Below are positions 34,786 to 49,372 of a DNA stretch of 64,000 bases, one piece after another; the first letter of the stretch is position 1, and the number at the start of each line of letters is the position of its first letter. Below the pieces are notes generated by a model. The model worked only from the letters and a program-made list of their open reading frames with translations, was not told the DNA's origin and made no database searches. A program made the position numbers and the translations under genes. This DNA is from Stercorarius parasiticus (lineage: Eukaryota > Chordata > Aves > Charadriiformes > Stercorariidae), in NCBI GenBank assembly GCA_013396915.1, contig VWZL01002560.1, positions 1 through 64,000 on the forward strand, read 5' to 3'.

Positions 34786-36570
34786 AGAGGCATCCTGGAA
34801 GAGATACAGATGGTAGATGATAGTCTTTAGTCTGACAGAATGGAATGCTCCCAGATTCATGCATATGGAAAATTGAAATGCAGGCATAGGTGAAGCTGTG
34901 CTTAATCAGTCAAACCGACTGCCACTGAACTTCATCAAAATCTGATGCCCCAGATAAGGCTGTCAGGCATTCCCAGATGATATATCAATTGCATTATGCA
35001 TTCAATGTATCTGGAGTCAGGTTCTGCTGCGCCACACCCTTGTGAAGCTGAGAGTTCTGTGCTTTAATGGGTGTGCAGTGAAGTATGAAGTAGCTGTCAT
35101 TTCTTTTGAACAGGCTGTTAGCATCAATCAGCTGCATTACTGGGCTTTGGTGAGCTTGACTGAGATAGCCATTCTAACAGACAGATATCCCAGATGGAGT
35201 GATTTGTGATATACCAATTTTATCATTAGTTCCCTTACATTCATTGGTTCCCTTGCATTTGATACTTTGCATGAAACACAACACCTATTTTGAGTTCAAC
35301 AGCATACAGTTTTGCTGGAAAGTAAAAGCTTTATCTGATACCTCCTAGAAACACTTGGCATTTGCCTGTAAGTTTACAGAAAAAAAGATTTCTCAGTATG
35401 ATGTTGTGCTTGAGAAATATCGTTCAGTGCAAAACCAGTGTTTATTTGACAAGACAGTTAGAACTATGTCTATTAACTTTTCTAGATTAGTGTCCTTTAC
35501 TGTATAAATAATGAAGTACATAAGATTAAAAGGCTAAGGCAAACTTTACTAAATCATTGCTTTCCATGTAAAATAGCCATAGAAGACAGTTAAACACATA
35601 TTTTGCCCAAAAGAGAAGAAGGTGTAATGGCATTCAGTAGGTAGTATATCCTCTGTGAAGGATATTTGATGTGTATGATGCAAACTGAGGTGGAGAACAG
35701 AGAGGCTGGAATGAAGGTTGGAAGAAAGGATCAATTTAAGTTTAGAAATACGGAGAATGGGTTAGAAGACTGCTGGAAAGAAGCTTGCTGTAAGCCAGGA
35801 AACTGCCTTAGTTTGTCTTCATCCCCTGTGTTCAAGAGGGTTCAGATGCTTATAAACCACCACCAGCATCAAACATATGCTATCATCTAGCTTTTTCACA
35901 GTTTCTTATTCTACCTGTTTTGAAAGAAGCCTATTTAGCTTTTCTTTCTGGACAGGAAGAATCAAGAAGTTATGCTGTGAGATAGTACCCACCTATAAGA
36001 ATGTGGAACAAATAATGGAATAACTTTATACAGTCCAAAGACCATTATATTTTTATTACCATAAAAAGCAGGAAAAACATGGCATTTGGTTGAATACTTT
36101 TGTTAGAACAATAAATGCAAAATGTCTAGGCAGGCTGAAATACACAGTTACAAAAGTTTTTCTGTAATGGTGAGAAAACTTAGACAGAGGACCATTTGGC
36201 CAGAGGTCCTATATAAAAATACAGAAGGACAGCTTATTTTCTTAGTTTAGCATTGTAGCACAAATAAATGACTAGGTGTGAAGGCGTATCTTAATGGCCA
36301 AGCTAAGTCACCCGAGCCTCATAAAACTGAAGAATTTGCTCTCAGAAAACAGATTGGTCTAGAAATGATGCAAGTCCTGGACATGTAGTAGAAAGTCAAG
36401 TAGCTAAAGTGTGCCAAAAGCTAAATATTGAGGAAAGAATCAGCTGTCTCTGAGCTGATGGAGGACCTGTGGAGATCTGTGCTACAGGCATACCAATGGC
36501 TGTAAAGCTAAACTGACAATAAAACAATTTATGAATGTTCAGCTGGACTTGAAATCTACAAAATGCCAAG
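34786..36570. other. Intergenic stretch 7, nothing recognised
   Basis: Unique-looking AT-rich sequence between an ancient and a younger CR1. The longest frames (about 75 codons) are not recognised. Confidence 0.5.
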
Positions 36571-37205
36571 GACATGAGCCAGCAATGTGCCCTTGCAGCA
36601 AAGAAGGCTAATGGTATCCTGGGCTGCATTAGACAAAGTATTGCCAGCAGGTCTAGGGAGGTGATCCTTCCCCTTTATTCAGCAATGGTGAGGCCACACC
36701 TGGAGTGCTGTGTCCAGTTCTGGGCTCCTTAGTAGCAGAGACACATGGACATACTGGATAGAGTCCAGTAAAAATCCAGGAAGATGATGAAGGGACTGGA
36801 GCATCTCTCCTGTGAGGAAAGGCTGAGAGAGCTGGGACTGTTCAGCTTAGAGAAGAGAAAGCTCAGGGAGATCTTATCCCTGATGGAAGGGTAAAAAGAA
36901 AATGGAGCCAGGCTCTTTTAAGTGGTGCCCAGTGAGTGGTCAAGGGGCGATGGATACAAACTGAAACACAGGAGGTTCCCTCTGAACATCAGGAAACACA
37001 TTTTTACTCTGAGGGTGACTGAGCACTGGCACAGGTTGCCCAGAGAGGTTATGAGGTCTCCATCCTTGGAGATATTCAGAAGATGTTTGGACTTGGTTCT
37101 GGGTAACCAGGTCTAGGTGGCCCTGCTTGAGCAGGAATGTTGGAGCAGATGACCTCCAGAGGTCCCTTCCAACCTCAGCCATTCTGTGATTCTGTGTTTC
37201 TGTGA
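36571..37205 (+). mobile_element. CR1 3' fragment
   Basis: It starts at gacatgagccagcaatgtgc in ORF2 ([21 protein letters not shown] residues), passes through [16 protein letters not shown] and an end-of-ORF region with stops, then the 3' UTR and the tail attctgtgattctgtg. It is 5'-truncated and broken by stop codons and small indels. Confidence 0.93.
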
Positions 37206-40028
37206 CACTCAGAAGGTAAGGAATTTGCTATAATGCTGAACATGAAAATGATAGAAGGTGAAAGCTGGCCATAAGTACAGCTCTATGTCCATGGAAAAGA
37301 AGATTCTATTCTGGATCATATGATTATTGAACTATTCAGACATAAAGGAAATTAGCAATAACGCAAAAATTAAGGGAAGCAGTTCCATTAAGCGCTGGCA
37401 GTGTAAAAAAACCCTCTGTTTATAAAAAAGTTAATTATAAATGCAAGACTGGTTACCAGAGAGCATCACACATGTCCAAAGAAAATATCTTTCCTGGATT
37501 GAAAAATTACCTAGTTAAATGGATAGATTTGGAAGTGCAAGGAATTCATTAGGTCTGAGCTGAAGAATAGTGTTTAGTTTTTGAAATGCTAAAAGGAAGT
37601 GGCAAACTCCTAGGGAAACTCTTGGAAAAGGCATTCTGAAAAAAATGTGGGAAGTGGGATGTTCAGAGCAGAACTGCTCTTAATCAGGTTCATGATCCGG
37701 GAACATGCAGTGATCCAAAAATGGGATATGACTACTCTAAAATCCAAGAAAGAAGTTTGGGTCATGGAAAACCTGACGTGCATTTTAGCATGGCTTAATC
37801 ACTTGAGAGTCAGTTCCTATGGCAAGTATCTGCAAATTTGATCTGCTGAAGTTGCTTTTTTAAAATCTGGCACAGGTTGAAGCAATGGTTTGTAGGCAAT
37901 TGGCTTTCAGGAAGTACTCCACTTCAGGGGAAAGTCATTATTAGAACCTCTACTTTCAGTAAGTTTTCTGCAGTAAAAGAAAAAAGGGATCAAGGTGTAG
38001 AAGTGATGAAACAGTGAGAAGTCATAGTTTTCTGGATGCATGTTTGAGCAACAACAGATAGGGGAAAAAATTGTTTGTAGAATATAGATTTTGGAAAAAA
38101 TCTATACATCTGTTGAACACTGATAAAGAGGAAAATAAGAAGGGGGAGAGGATGAAGGTAAAGTTCTACAGGTCTGCAGGGAATTTGGTTTTGTGCAAAG
38201 CCATATGGTTAAAATATGCCATATGACAACAAAGCCATCAGAATTTCTTTTTGAGAATTACAGTTTTGACTCAAGGATCTGTGTCAAGGCTTCTGGTCCA
38301 ACATAAAATTGATACTGGATATCCCAAATCATTAAAAAACCTCATGATTTTGTTGGAAGGAATGAGGAATTCTAGTTCACTTAAGAAAATACCATGAAGA
38401 TTTCAGTGAGGTTTTAGTCCATTGTTCTCGTTAAGAAAAAGGACAGGAGCATCAGACTCTGCACAGGATTAGATGAAATAATTTTAAACACTTCTTGACT
38501 GTAAAATAGACGATATCCTAGAAGATGTAGCAGGCCATCCAGATGTGTGACACACAATAGTAAAACTGAGCATCAGGAAGTATAAGAAGGTGACAAAGAT
38601 GTTGGACAACAATTGTTTTCATAGCATATAACTTAGAGATGAATTCGGGGCTGTACGTCTGTCTGATCTGAGGCTTTGTGGAGGTACTCTGTGGTGGGCT
38701 GTTGGCCTCTTCCAGATTGGTATGTTGGAAAGGCGTAGCTCTAGTTATCTGATCTCCTGTGTATGCATAATTTTATTGCAAGCCCTTCAGAAATCAGTGG
38801 AATGCCCTTTGGCTCAACACAGCACAGATCACTAAAGGTGGTACTTCACTGCTAGAAGTTAAGGGAAGGGTTAATCCTTAAGGAAAGGTTAATCCACATG
38901 TCATGTTTCCCCAAGATGTTTATCCTAGAACAATATAAAACTTCTGGGGAAAAAAAAAAAGCTGGTGTATGTGTAGATTGACAGTGTGTGGAGTTGAAAG
39001 CTGACAACATGAACTAGAATCCCTCCCCCAAAAAATTAGGTCCAGAGTTGGGAGGAAGAAGGAAAATACTTTTGGTAACAATTTAAGATTTAAGGCTGCA
39101 TGGAGCGCAGCTCTCCATAAGCTTACAATATCGGAATTTCACAGCTCTTGTATTAAAGAAGGTTTGGACGTTTTGAAGCTTTTTTTCTTGCTGGCAGTTT
39201 TGTTGTTATTCCTACAGTGCTGCATGGACTGAGCAAATCACTGCAGCAATGGACCTGATGTTATGTAGCATTTTCAGGTTTGAGGTCTGTGCCCGCTCTT
39301 TCTGTTCTGGGCTAGCTGTGTTTTAAAAACCTTTTCATTTTAGGCAGTGCAAGTGCTATTAATTTTGGGGGAAGTCTTGATGCAGGAATATAAATTATTA
39401 AACAAAGAAATGACTTGCAACATTAAAAGTCTAAATTCCCGTGAGAGGGAGCATTCCTAGAGATGATTAACGATCAGAAATGAACTCTTCAGTCATCAGT
39501 TGTGTGGGAAGAGCCTTGTGAGCAGAGTCCCTGTAGCAAATCCTTAGAATTTTGCAGGGCGATTTGCCAAATGGTTGAAGAAACTGTAATGCTGCTCTTC
39601 CAGTCAAAAGCGAGTGTAGGCACAAGTGTGGTAACTCTGATGCCTTCTTTAAGGCTTAAGTAGAACAGAAAGGAATTCATTGCTCAAGGACATAAGCATA
39701 CTCAGCATGAGAGCTGTCTCTTGCTTTTTATCCATATTTTGCAGAGGTGCACGTGGTGCTGGCCTTTTTGCTAAGACACAGCCTTGATTGCAAGGCTGCC
39801 AGAATAGACTGCAGTAATAAAGGTTTTGCAGAGGTAAAAATACATGCATATCCCAAGCCTCCTATAATGTGGATGCTTCTATACTGCCGCTTGTGGAGCT
39901 TTAATTTGCTAAAAGCAGCTAATAAAGTGAGTTTGCATATTCTTATATCCATTTTCGGTTTCTGTTATTAAAATACATGAAATTGTTTTTTGTTTTTACC
40001 TGCCTCTTCCCTGCCTCCAACAATCGTG

Positions 40029-40061
40029 TTTTTTTTGTTTGCTTGTTTGTTTGTTTGTTTT
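40029..40061. repeat. (GTTT)n simple repeat
   Basis: A T-rich start is followed by about six gtttg/tttg units. Simple tetranucleotide repeat. Confidence 0.85.
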
Positions 40062-42149
40062 CTTTTTATGTTGTTCATGGCCCTACATTATTTCTCTCCC
40101 TTCTTTATATTCCAGTTACATGTTGTGATTCCCCTGGAATCTAGGGAAAACCGATCAGCATTCACAGTCACCCCTAGACCAGTCTGTTAGAAAGTGTGTT
40201 GATGAAAAATAGATGATGAATTCCCAGCAACAGATGTTCTGTCCAACTGCTAACAGTTAAATGAGAACCGTGCAAAAGTATATTGCTCAGTCATCTAATG
40301 ATCTAACAACAGGTGGTTCGTTTGCAGGTGCCCTTTGCCTCAGTAGCATTATATTAAATTCTGTGCACTGTATTGTAAAGGTAACTCATTTATTTTGTAT
40401 CAGGCTGTTGGGAAAAATAGCTGCTTCTGTCAGTAAATCAGTCTACTACTAGCTGTTGAAAGAAAATGACTGGAAATAAATGAGTTTGTTTGCTGCTGTT
40501 TAGATTCCCAACTTTCAGATAATCCAGAAATTTCAATGGCTGTTTTCTGTCTAACTTTTTTCCCCTGCAAAATTGTTTAAAGAAAAAAAAAACTAAACCC
40601 CAAAAAACCAGAAATGAGATGCACGGTTTTGTTTCCATTAATTTTATTATTTCTGGAAATACAGTCATAAATTGTTAATCTCTTGATTGTGAAATTTCAT
40701 AGTTCAGGAATTCAGAAAGTTATGTTTTTGGAAGATCAGAGAGTTAGCAGAATGTCAAGCTGGGACAAAATTTATCTGCAGCGCAGTACTTTGGTAGAGT
40801 GATATGATACTCCCTTGTCCTACACAGTATTACGAAAGGGAAGATGGCAATGTTGTTAAATCCATGCTTGACTGGCATGTGCACAAGTGATTCTCACTGA
40901 TGGAAATCTGAGGCACATTAGATTCCAAACTCTTTGGTGCAGAATGGAAGATGGAGGGAAGATCCCCAGGTCAGTCCTGATCTCAACGCGGTGTCTTCTC
41001 AAACATGAATTTTGTTAACCAGTTCATTTCTTCTTAGCTCCCTAGATCCCATAGCTGTTGTTAACTCTCTTGTATCATTAAAGAAGGGAGCTACCTTGCT
41101 ACCACTGATGTGGCTGGTACCTTGGACCCAGGCAGTGCAATGTCCTTCTTGGTCCTGCAACTCAGTGGGGAGAGCAGAAGGAGCTGCAGGACTCTAGAAT
41201 TGTAGCTGGGGAGCTCCCTGGCTCTAATGGGATGTGCATTCCTACAGATGTGGAAAGAAAGGCTGTTGTGAGGTCTGATAGAAGACATTATATCCTCAAC
41301 AGTAAGCTGTTTCTGCTGAGAATGGCCACAACTAAAACATCCTTATTGCAGGCAATCTAAAAAAACATGTGACCCTATATTGTCTTTTCTTTCAGGACAG
41401 CTGAAAAAAATCTAAAATGAATTCTGCTTCTGCATACAAGAGGCCAGATGAAATTTTTCATCAAAGCTATGTGGCTCATCTAGAGCCAAATTTTTCTCTT
41501 TCATGCCTCTTTTCATTTTTATCATGGTGTAAAGACTCTTTCCAGAGAGATGGAGATCCAGATCCAGAGATTTGATGGGAACACAATGAAATTCAATTCT
41601 TATTTGTTCATCTGACGACTCACTCTGCTTTAATTTAATTTGCCCACTAATCTTCTAGATTAGTAGAACACAAGGTACCTGTATGAAGGGACACGCTGCT
41701 TCTTGCTGCTGAAACAGGATTTTAGTCATCTGCTTATTATGGGACTTATTGTGATATCCTTTTCATTTCTTTTAATAGGTCTGTTCAAATGCGCAGAACT
41801 ACTTGGGGTACCACAGTCTGTCAAGTAAGCACCACCAAAATAATCCAATGAAATCTCGGGTTGGAAGTCTAATTTTATAACTGGTTACATTGGTACAATT
41901 ACACAGATAAAGTCTCCATCAACTGCAGTGGGAGCTTCATCTATGAGAGTGGATCTGAACCAGTTCCATCTTGGGGTCAGTGAATATCGCTTGGAAGTGT
42001 AAGCTGTGTTATCCTCTTTGGCTGGCATAAATCTGGTGTAAAGATGAGCTGCACTTGGCCAGCAAGGTGATCACTGTTGATGCAGACATCTTCTTGTTGG
42101 TCATCTGTGGTAACAGCAGAAGAAATGCTCAGCCTAGTCCTGTTCCTCA

Positions 42150-42230
42150 CTGTGTGTCTGTTTAAGTACTTTTTGTTGATGTTTTTTCTATTAGCCCAGT
42201 CTGCAGTGGTGTGGTTAGAGCACACCACTC
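42150..42230 (+). repeat. Diverged interspersed repeat, copy 1
   Basis: The block contains gtgtgtctgtttaagtac, then ttctattagccca and tggtgtggttagagcacac. The same words recur in order near 42.87 kb without an 11-base insertion. The family is not recognised; an old transposon fragment is likely. Confidence 0.5.
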
Positions 42231-42869
42231 TAGTAGTGTGTTGGTTGATGGTTGTTCTTCAGTTCAAACACCAAATACAAGAGGATTCTATGTAATTGAG
42301 CCTTTCAGCTCTTCAGTGAACATTAAGACTGTAGAACAGTAGTTGACATTGATGTTCATATACAGACCTGTACATGAGATCCAGCTCTTCTGCCTCATTA
42401 AGGCATTCTTAGGGCAGGGTTAAAGATATTCCTCCCAATCAATTTAAAATGCACTACCCTATCTTGCTTTTAAAGCCCTTACAGACATCCTCAAGGTAAC
42501 ATGATGCAGTTACTGCAAATGAATTCACAAACAGCACAATGAAAACATAAGGTTTTCTTCTCTTATTCCCAGAATTGGTATCAATTAGATCACAAGCTCT
42601 TTTTACAAGATGAGAGAGAGGAACTTGGATGCTTGCTGTGTTGAATGCCTGTTGTTAATAGCTTTAGAAAGAGCTGAGATATCTAGATACGTATCTTATT
42701 TGCCAGTATTGACCTAGAGGAAAGAGCAGGCTTTAATTCTTAGAAATAATAGACAAAAGGCACACTGAAACAATGTGATAGAAAAATCCCTGAGCTGTTG
42801 CTTGGTGGGTTTTAGACAAAGAACTTGGCTGAAGTCGAGAACTATTTCTGTAGCATTTTTCTCCATTGG

Positions 42870-42945
42870 ATATAATGTGTGTCCCCGTTTAAGCACTTTT
42901 TTCTATCAGCCCCAGTTGTCTTGGTGTGGTTAGGGTCACATATGG
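42870..42945 (+). repeat. Diverged interspersed repeat, copy 2
   Basis: It reads gtgtgtccccgtttaagcac, then ttctatcagcccc and ttggtgtggttagggtcaca. It pairs with the block about 720 bases upstream in the same orientation. No termini or coding sequence can be seen. Confidence 0.5.
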
Positions 42946-45900
42946 GATTTTTTTGGTAGTAACAATGTGACTGGCTCCTGTATTCTATTTCCAGGCTGAG
43001 TGTCACATTCTGTGAGGAAGCAGTCTGTCAATCAGACTGTCCTCCAGGCAGGACCAGGGCTGTCACTCGGTCCAGACCAGCCACCGAGATCTTAAACAGG
43101 GATGTAGTGTGGAGAATCACCTGGTATACAGGGATGCAGTGCAGAGAGTCTCTGCTGTGTGCTCTTCTCCCCAGAAAATAGCTTCACAGAAAGTACAGAG
43201 ATGCGTTAGTGTTGAACACTGTTAAATATTCATCTAGAAATGAAGCTTTGGTGAAATTGGGCAGTGTTTCTGTTTTTGCTGCGTTCCACTCCATGCACCT
43301 CACTTTGTAGCAGAGAAGAGTTGAGTAGCTTAAATGTGGGAAGATGAATATGAGTGCTATTGATTTTTGGAGCAGGTGAATTGCACTGTTGAGGGTATTT
43401 TACTATTAGTAGTAGAGCTTTTTCTGTCTTGGATGAGATCAGCTGTGGATAAGCTTTCCTTTGTTTTGTAGCTGTTTTTAGCACTGGTTCCTGTGTACTT
43501 GAATCTCCTTCAAGAAATTTGCTCTACTGAGTTATATATATAAATTGGGATAGCTGACTGAACATTGAATTTTTCCTATCATAATGGAATATTAAGAGGA
43601 GAGTTGTCCTGTGGATTTTGCTGAGAGCAATGCATGTGCCTGTGTGAAGGCATCCTTTGTGAGGTTGCTTTGTTCTCTTTCCTCTGGGTTCACTTTTATG
43701 TTCTTAGTTCCTTCCCAAGACTGCATTTGTTCAATTTGTGCTGCATTTCTCTTTTACCTTTTCATTTTTATATTATCAGGGGTTTTTTTGCCAAGGGTAG
43801 GCCACTCATCTGTGATCTGGACGATAGCATTCTATATTTGTTTTTATTTGAACCAGATCGTTTTCATCCCCTAGAAGTTGCTAGTAACTGTAGCTAGATT
43901 TCTTTTAGATAGAATTTCACTGATCTTTTTCAGTTTCCTTACAGCATTGCACTGCTGTTTTCTAACATTAGACTTTATAGTTGACTGGATTATATTATTA
44001 TTATTGATTTTTCTTCTTCTTTTTTTTTCTTTTTCCAGAGGATTTCATGATTCTAGGAACTCATGCTTTTTCAACTAGCTCATCTGACCAATTGTTATAT
44101 TCCTTTCTCTTTAAAAACTTAGTGCTATTGTGTTCTTCCTTTAATTTCTTTATTGTCTCATCAATTAAGAATAATGTAGACATATTTCCTCATAACTGGT
44201 CTGTCTGCTCTGTAAAGAAAGGGATTTACTTCAATTACTCCATGTTCCTGTGTAAGTATTCATCATTTCTTTGTATGTCTTTGGGGCAACAAAATCACCA
44301 TCTCCAGTACTGTCTTGAAACACTTTTTCCTATGTAGTTTGTTATTTCAGTGACAAGGAAGGTTGCAGAATGGAAGACAATACTTTAGGGATCTTTGATG
44401 TTCTGCTGAGATTTGAGTTTCTTGCACATAAAATATTGATGCAGTCATTAATTCATTTTTACTTTGTTGTTTTGCTTTTCTTGATTTGATGGTGTGCTTG
44501 GTGATTTAGAGGATGGATACTCAAGTTTGAAGCAAGCATCACAGAAGCCTAAATATCTTAATGCAAGCACATTGCTTCTTCAGCCTTAATTCTCTTCTTC
44601 AAGGAGCAATGCTAACAGCTGATTTGAGATGCTACAGTCTCTCTAAGCTGAAGAAAACACATATTAAAAGCGCACGTGCACTAGCTTGTGTATCAGGAGG
44701 GGCTGATGTGTATCAATAGTTCCTACCTTTCTATATTGCCATGTTTCTGAGGTGAGAGCACACAAGCAATGCGTGGACTACCATGGTTCAGCAGAAGTTG
44801 GGGACACATTCCCTGCATTTCTGTTCTGAACATGTATGCTTCAAAATCTGGGCAGCAGTTTGGGGCCATCTCAGCTTTGGACCCTTTGTGTGTATTTGAG
44901 TTTCTGAGGAGGACGTGAAAGGCTTTCGATGTGTGTAGGTGTGATTTGGGAGTTCTCTTACTGATAAATTTGATAGCTGGCTCTTGAAAAGCAACTGTTT
45001 ACAATGAAACTTTACTTTTGTGGCTTTTGCTTTTGAAGCACGGCTTTAAAGTTTCATCCTTAAGTATTCTCAGAAAAACAGTCGTTAAAATACTGCATGA
45101 CGATGGAATTAAAGCCTTCCAGGTGTCTGTGACTGATGTTACTGTTATTGTTAAAATTATTTAACTTAAACTTTTCTACCTGCCTGAGTAGCCTTCTCAG
45201 AATAGCCATTTCCCCTTGTCATTAAAAATTTGTCTCTTGCTGTTGCTAAAGAATGGGGTAAGGTTTATTGGTATCTTTTTGCTCATTTTTTGAAGGAAAA
45301 GGTAATGAAAGAGTAAAAAGGCAGGGAGACAGAAATATTTATTGTCTGAAACCAATAGTTTCAATAAAACTTTCTTTTCTTATTTCCAGAATTCAATTTA
45401 AATTATAATGCTACAGATAAAGCTGTTCATCTGGAGATTAGGCCAGTTGTCTGAGATGTGAGGAAATCCTGGTCCGTACAAGTGCACTGCCTCATTTAGA
45501 GTATGTATTTCCCATCTCTCAGGTGAGTACACTCATTTAATGGAAATGCTTCCTAACTGAAAACATTGGTCTTCCTTGTATGGGACTTTTTAATTTCAGC
45601 TTCCAAAGAACTTCTCAATTCCAGACAAGTTTCACAATTCCTGTTCTTTTAGGAGAGACAATTTAGGAGAGACCAAGCAGGCAGCATGCCTCGCTATGCT
45701 TGTACAGGATGTAGGACTAGAGCCAATGTCTCTTAGATGTCCCCTTGGCTCCCTAAATACCCTCGTTTTTCTCACAATTATTTCTATACACAGTAATATT
45801 AACAGGCTCTTCAGATGGAAGTTTAGTCAGTGATATCATTCATGAACAGGTATGTTAGTTGGGCATATTTTGCTTTGGATGATTTCTATTACCTCTCATG

Positions 45901-48900
45901 GCAAGAAGGATGCTTGAATTGAAGATAAAATGCATGTATGGAAAGGAAGGTCACTGGGATCTAGGTCTGACATACATTTCTTCAGTTTTGTCTGAGCAGT
46001 TATTCCTGTGCCTTGGTTTCAGCAGTTCTGATGAATAAACTGTAAACAAGGTCTGGCTCAATCAGTGCTGTGGGGCTGAAAACAAAATAACTATAATGTG
46101 AAAAAGTGTTCTTGTGAAGAAATTACTATCAGAGCAAACAATGCCAGAGTTCTGTTCCTAGACTTGTTGTGAGGCATTGGGAAACTCAGATGTAATTTCT
46201 ACCCTGCCTCAAAGGGATAACTATGTGAGGATAAATATATTACGACTTAAATGATCTGTGATGGTAGAAATGGTTGGCCATGGAAAGTCTACATGGAATT
46301 CGATACTAACCTTTTGTCAGCTCTTGAATTTGATTAAACAGATATTATTTTGCTCAGTGTAAAAGTCACAATTCTAATCTATGTTTCCCTTAGAAAGAAA
46401 ACAGAGACTGTACCTCATGTTTACCGATTAAATCTCAAAAACATGTTCAAAGTAGCTTAAATATATTTAAATGTAAAAATCTGCCTTTTTTAATTACTTT
46501 TTTTTTTCAGTTGCATTCTTTGGAACTGACTCATAGATGTATTTTTAATGCTTGAGTTTGGCAATCTTCTACTAGCTGAACTGTCATCCAAAGGTAAAAT
46601 CAAAATAATATTGTAACTCTTAAACCAGGAAAAGAACGTTTTATACAACAGCACAAGGTTAAAACTGATCTTTTGCTAAATGGGATAGAAAGAGAGTTGG
46701 ATGTCACTCATTTCTGGAATTTCTGGCGGACTTTGAAAACACTTTTTGACATTGTCATAAGTTAACTACTGTGGAATTAGTCCCTGGTGCAAAGCTAGAC
46801 TATTTCAATATGTGGTAAAAAGAGAGAGAATTAGTTTTCTTAACCTCATTTATCTTAGCAGTTCCCAGTCTGAGATGATTTAAATAATTACTTATTAATA
46901 TGTTTGAATTAACAAGAAAAACTGATCAGCTACTGAATTTCTGGACGCAATAGACTGAATGCTAGTTTCAGCTCTGAAGGTCAGGTTATAACAAGCTCTC
47001 CTGAAAGTCAGAGTTCCTCTTTTGGGGGCTGATTTTACTACTTGGGATATGTAGACTCTTATTCTCCTTGGTTGGGGGAATATTCTTGGATGATGCAAGA
47101 AACTATCTGGGTGTGGCAAAGGATAGACATGTCAGAGTTTCCTGTTTCCTCCTCTAGCAGCTGCACTTCCAGTTGCTAGATGTGCTTCTGCTGCCGAGGT
47201 TTTTTCTGAAGTACCTCAGCACCCTCAGAGCTGTCACCTTTCTTCAGGGGACTAACAGACCCCGGGGGGTGACTGCACTTAGGACAGAGCCTAAGAGGAT
47301 GCAAAGTTAGGTTAAAGGGGAACTGATGGGGAGGCTGAACTTTCTTTTCCTTCTAAAACAGCTAAACTGTAATCTCTGAGGGATTACTGGTTTGTGACGA
47401 ATGGTGATTAAAAGAAATAGAGACTATAGCTCCCTCCAACTTTCTGGCTTGTGAAGAGACCTATGGATTACACGCTCTATAAAATATTGGGATACCTTTG
47501 TACACATGATTTGAGTAATTCCAAGTTGCAACTCCTGAGTGTTGCCATAGTCCAAAGCAATTAAGAAAAAATTGGTCCTTAACTCCCATGTACCTTCAAA
47601 TGAAATGTCAAAGGTCTGGAATCTGTTAAAATGCAACTCACCACTTGGATCATGTGCCTGGGGGAAAAAAACACCTTGGGCTGTGCATGGCATATCACTC
47701 CAAGGGATACCTCCCAGCCCCAGAACGATGGAGGGTATGGTTCAGAATAGTGAGGTGAAATAAAAGGCCTCTTTACCAGAACTGCCCACTTTCCAAAGCA
47801 TACTTGGTTACTGCAAAAAGGCTGCCTGGGAACTTTTTTTTTTTAAATTTCTGCAAAGGAAATCTGGGTTTATCTCCATCTGTGTGTTGTTCTTGCTTTC
47901 CAAAGCTGAAAGTCTCTTCGTTTGAGGGCAGAACTTCGGTTATTCCCCTCAGTCTGGGAGAAGGAAGTTATTACCTGAATTGATAGAAACCTGTGTCCAT
48001 GGATTCACAGCGCTGGGATCGTTCCTAGCTGTCTGAAACCCATTAAGTGCAAAGGTGATGTGTGTTTGTGCTGCAAAATCAACAGTGCATCAGAACTAGA
48101 TGGCTTATTGCTCTATTAAATAATGTTCAGCTGATGTCTCAAAATTACACTATTGGGTACATTAAAGATCTTCTATAAGTTTTTTAGAAGAGCACAAACA
48201 TCCTTCCTACATTCTGTTTGTTTGTTTAGAATAATTAAATGAGAGTACATGTCTGAATCATGGTTCATACTGGTATGTTTGGAAATTTATTTCTCAGCTG
48301 AAAGCAATAATGAAGTCTATTCTCTACCTAAATCCTAATTAAGCCCAGTGCCACCAGACAGAAACAACCCTTTTCATTTAGGCTTTATCAGTCTACAGGT
48401 ATTTGACTGATTTATGCTGTGGTAACTGACGGTAGAACTTGGCCATTTAGCTAAGAAAAAGATAAATCTCTTCGTAGCGTATACCTAATCATACTTTAGG
48501 GCAATGAACTAGAGGAAGAACAAACTAACAACTGCATCCTGGAAGTAGCTGAGATTGTGGAGCTTGGACACCTGGAAAGCATTCACTGAATTTCTCTCTC
48601 TTGCAGTGAGGGAGTCCAGAAGTAAGACTAAAAACACAGAACAATGTCTCGTGGTATTTCACTTCATTGTTATTATTTCAGCCCCATGTTATGGACACAC
48701 AAATAGCTCCAAGGGGAATTATTGTTATAATTAATATTATCTACCAAATTATAACTTTTAGGAAGATAAGGACAATAGCGATAGTGGGATGACTGCTCAA
48801 TTTAAAGATAATATATGAAACAATATGCACTTGGCAATGATGAATGTAGGTGATGTCTCCTGATCTTCCAGCTGGGTTTTGTAATATGTCTACTTCATAT

Positions 48901-49279
48901 AACATCTGTTTTCTATTATATTGAGTGTATTTTAGCTACCTGATTCTTTCTACTGTTTCCAATTGTAAAAGTGTTACTTTTACAAATAAAACAGTTTCAA
49001 TAGGCATGTCTCTACTGAGCAATGACTCTTGATCTCTAGGGAACTGGAAAAGAGCCTTATTAACACTGACAAAGTTAGAGTGAATAACAGCGTTCTGTCT
49101 GTCTGCAGAGTGCTGAAGATAATTGCTTCCTTTCTCTGGACAAGGACAGCTTTCTCTAGTCCTAGACCTCTTGCCCTGCTCTCTTCTGCACCTGCTGACT
49201 TTTCTTCCCACTCACCACTTCAACAGTGCCCTTGATTTATAGCACTGTAACCCAGCGATCCTTCTGTGAAGGACAGGGA

Positions 49280-49372
49280 AGTGCATAATTAGATATAATT
49301 GATAATTTTTATATACATAAATAAATACATAAAAATATATATAAAGATAATGAAGTGCATTATTATATATAA
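49280..49372. repeat. AT-rich low-complexity stretch
   Basis: Almost entirely A and T, with ata and aaat units (ataaataaatacataaaa, atatatataaag). Nothing coding. Confidence 0.75.

Noticed and set aside
39747..39971. Frame with AARIDCSNKGFAEV, similar in feel to a leucine-rich-repeat N-terminal cap, with an AG before and GTAAAA after
   Set aside because: No signal peptide or repeats follow in any frame nearby, and the similarity is a handful of residues.
46150..46265. Words recalling the MIR/L2 3' region near cctgcctcaaagggataact
   Set aside because: Similarity is weak and broken; not enough to call without a profile search.
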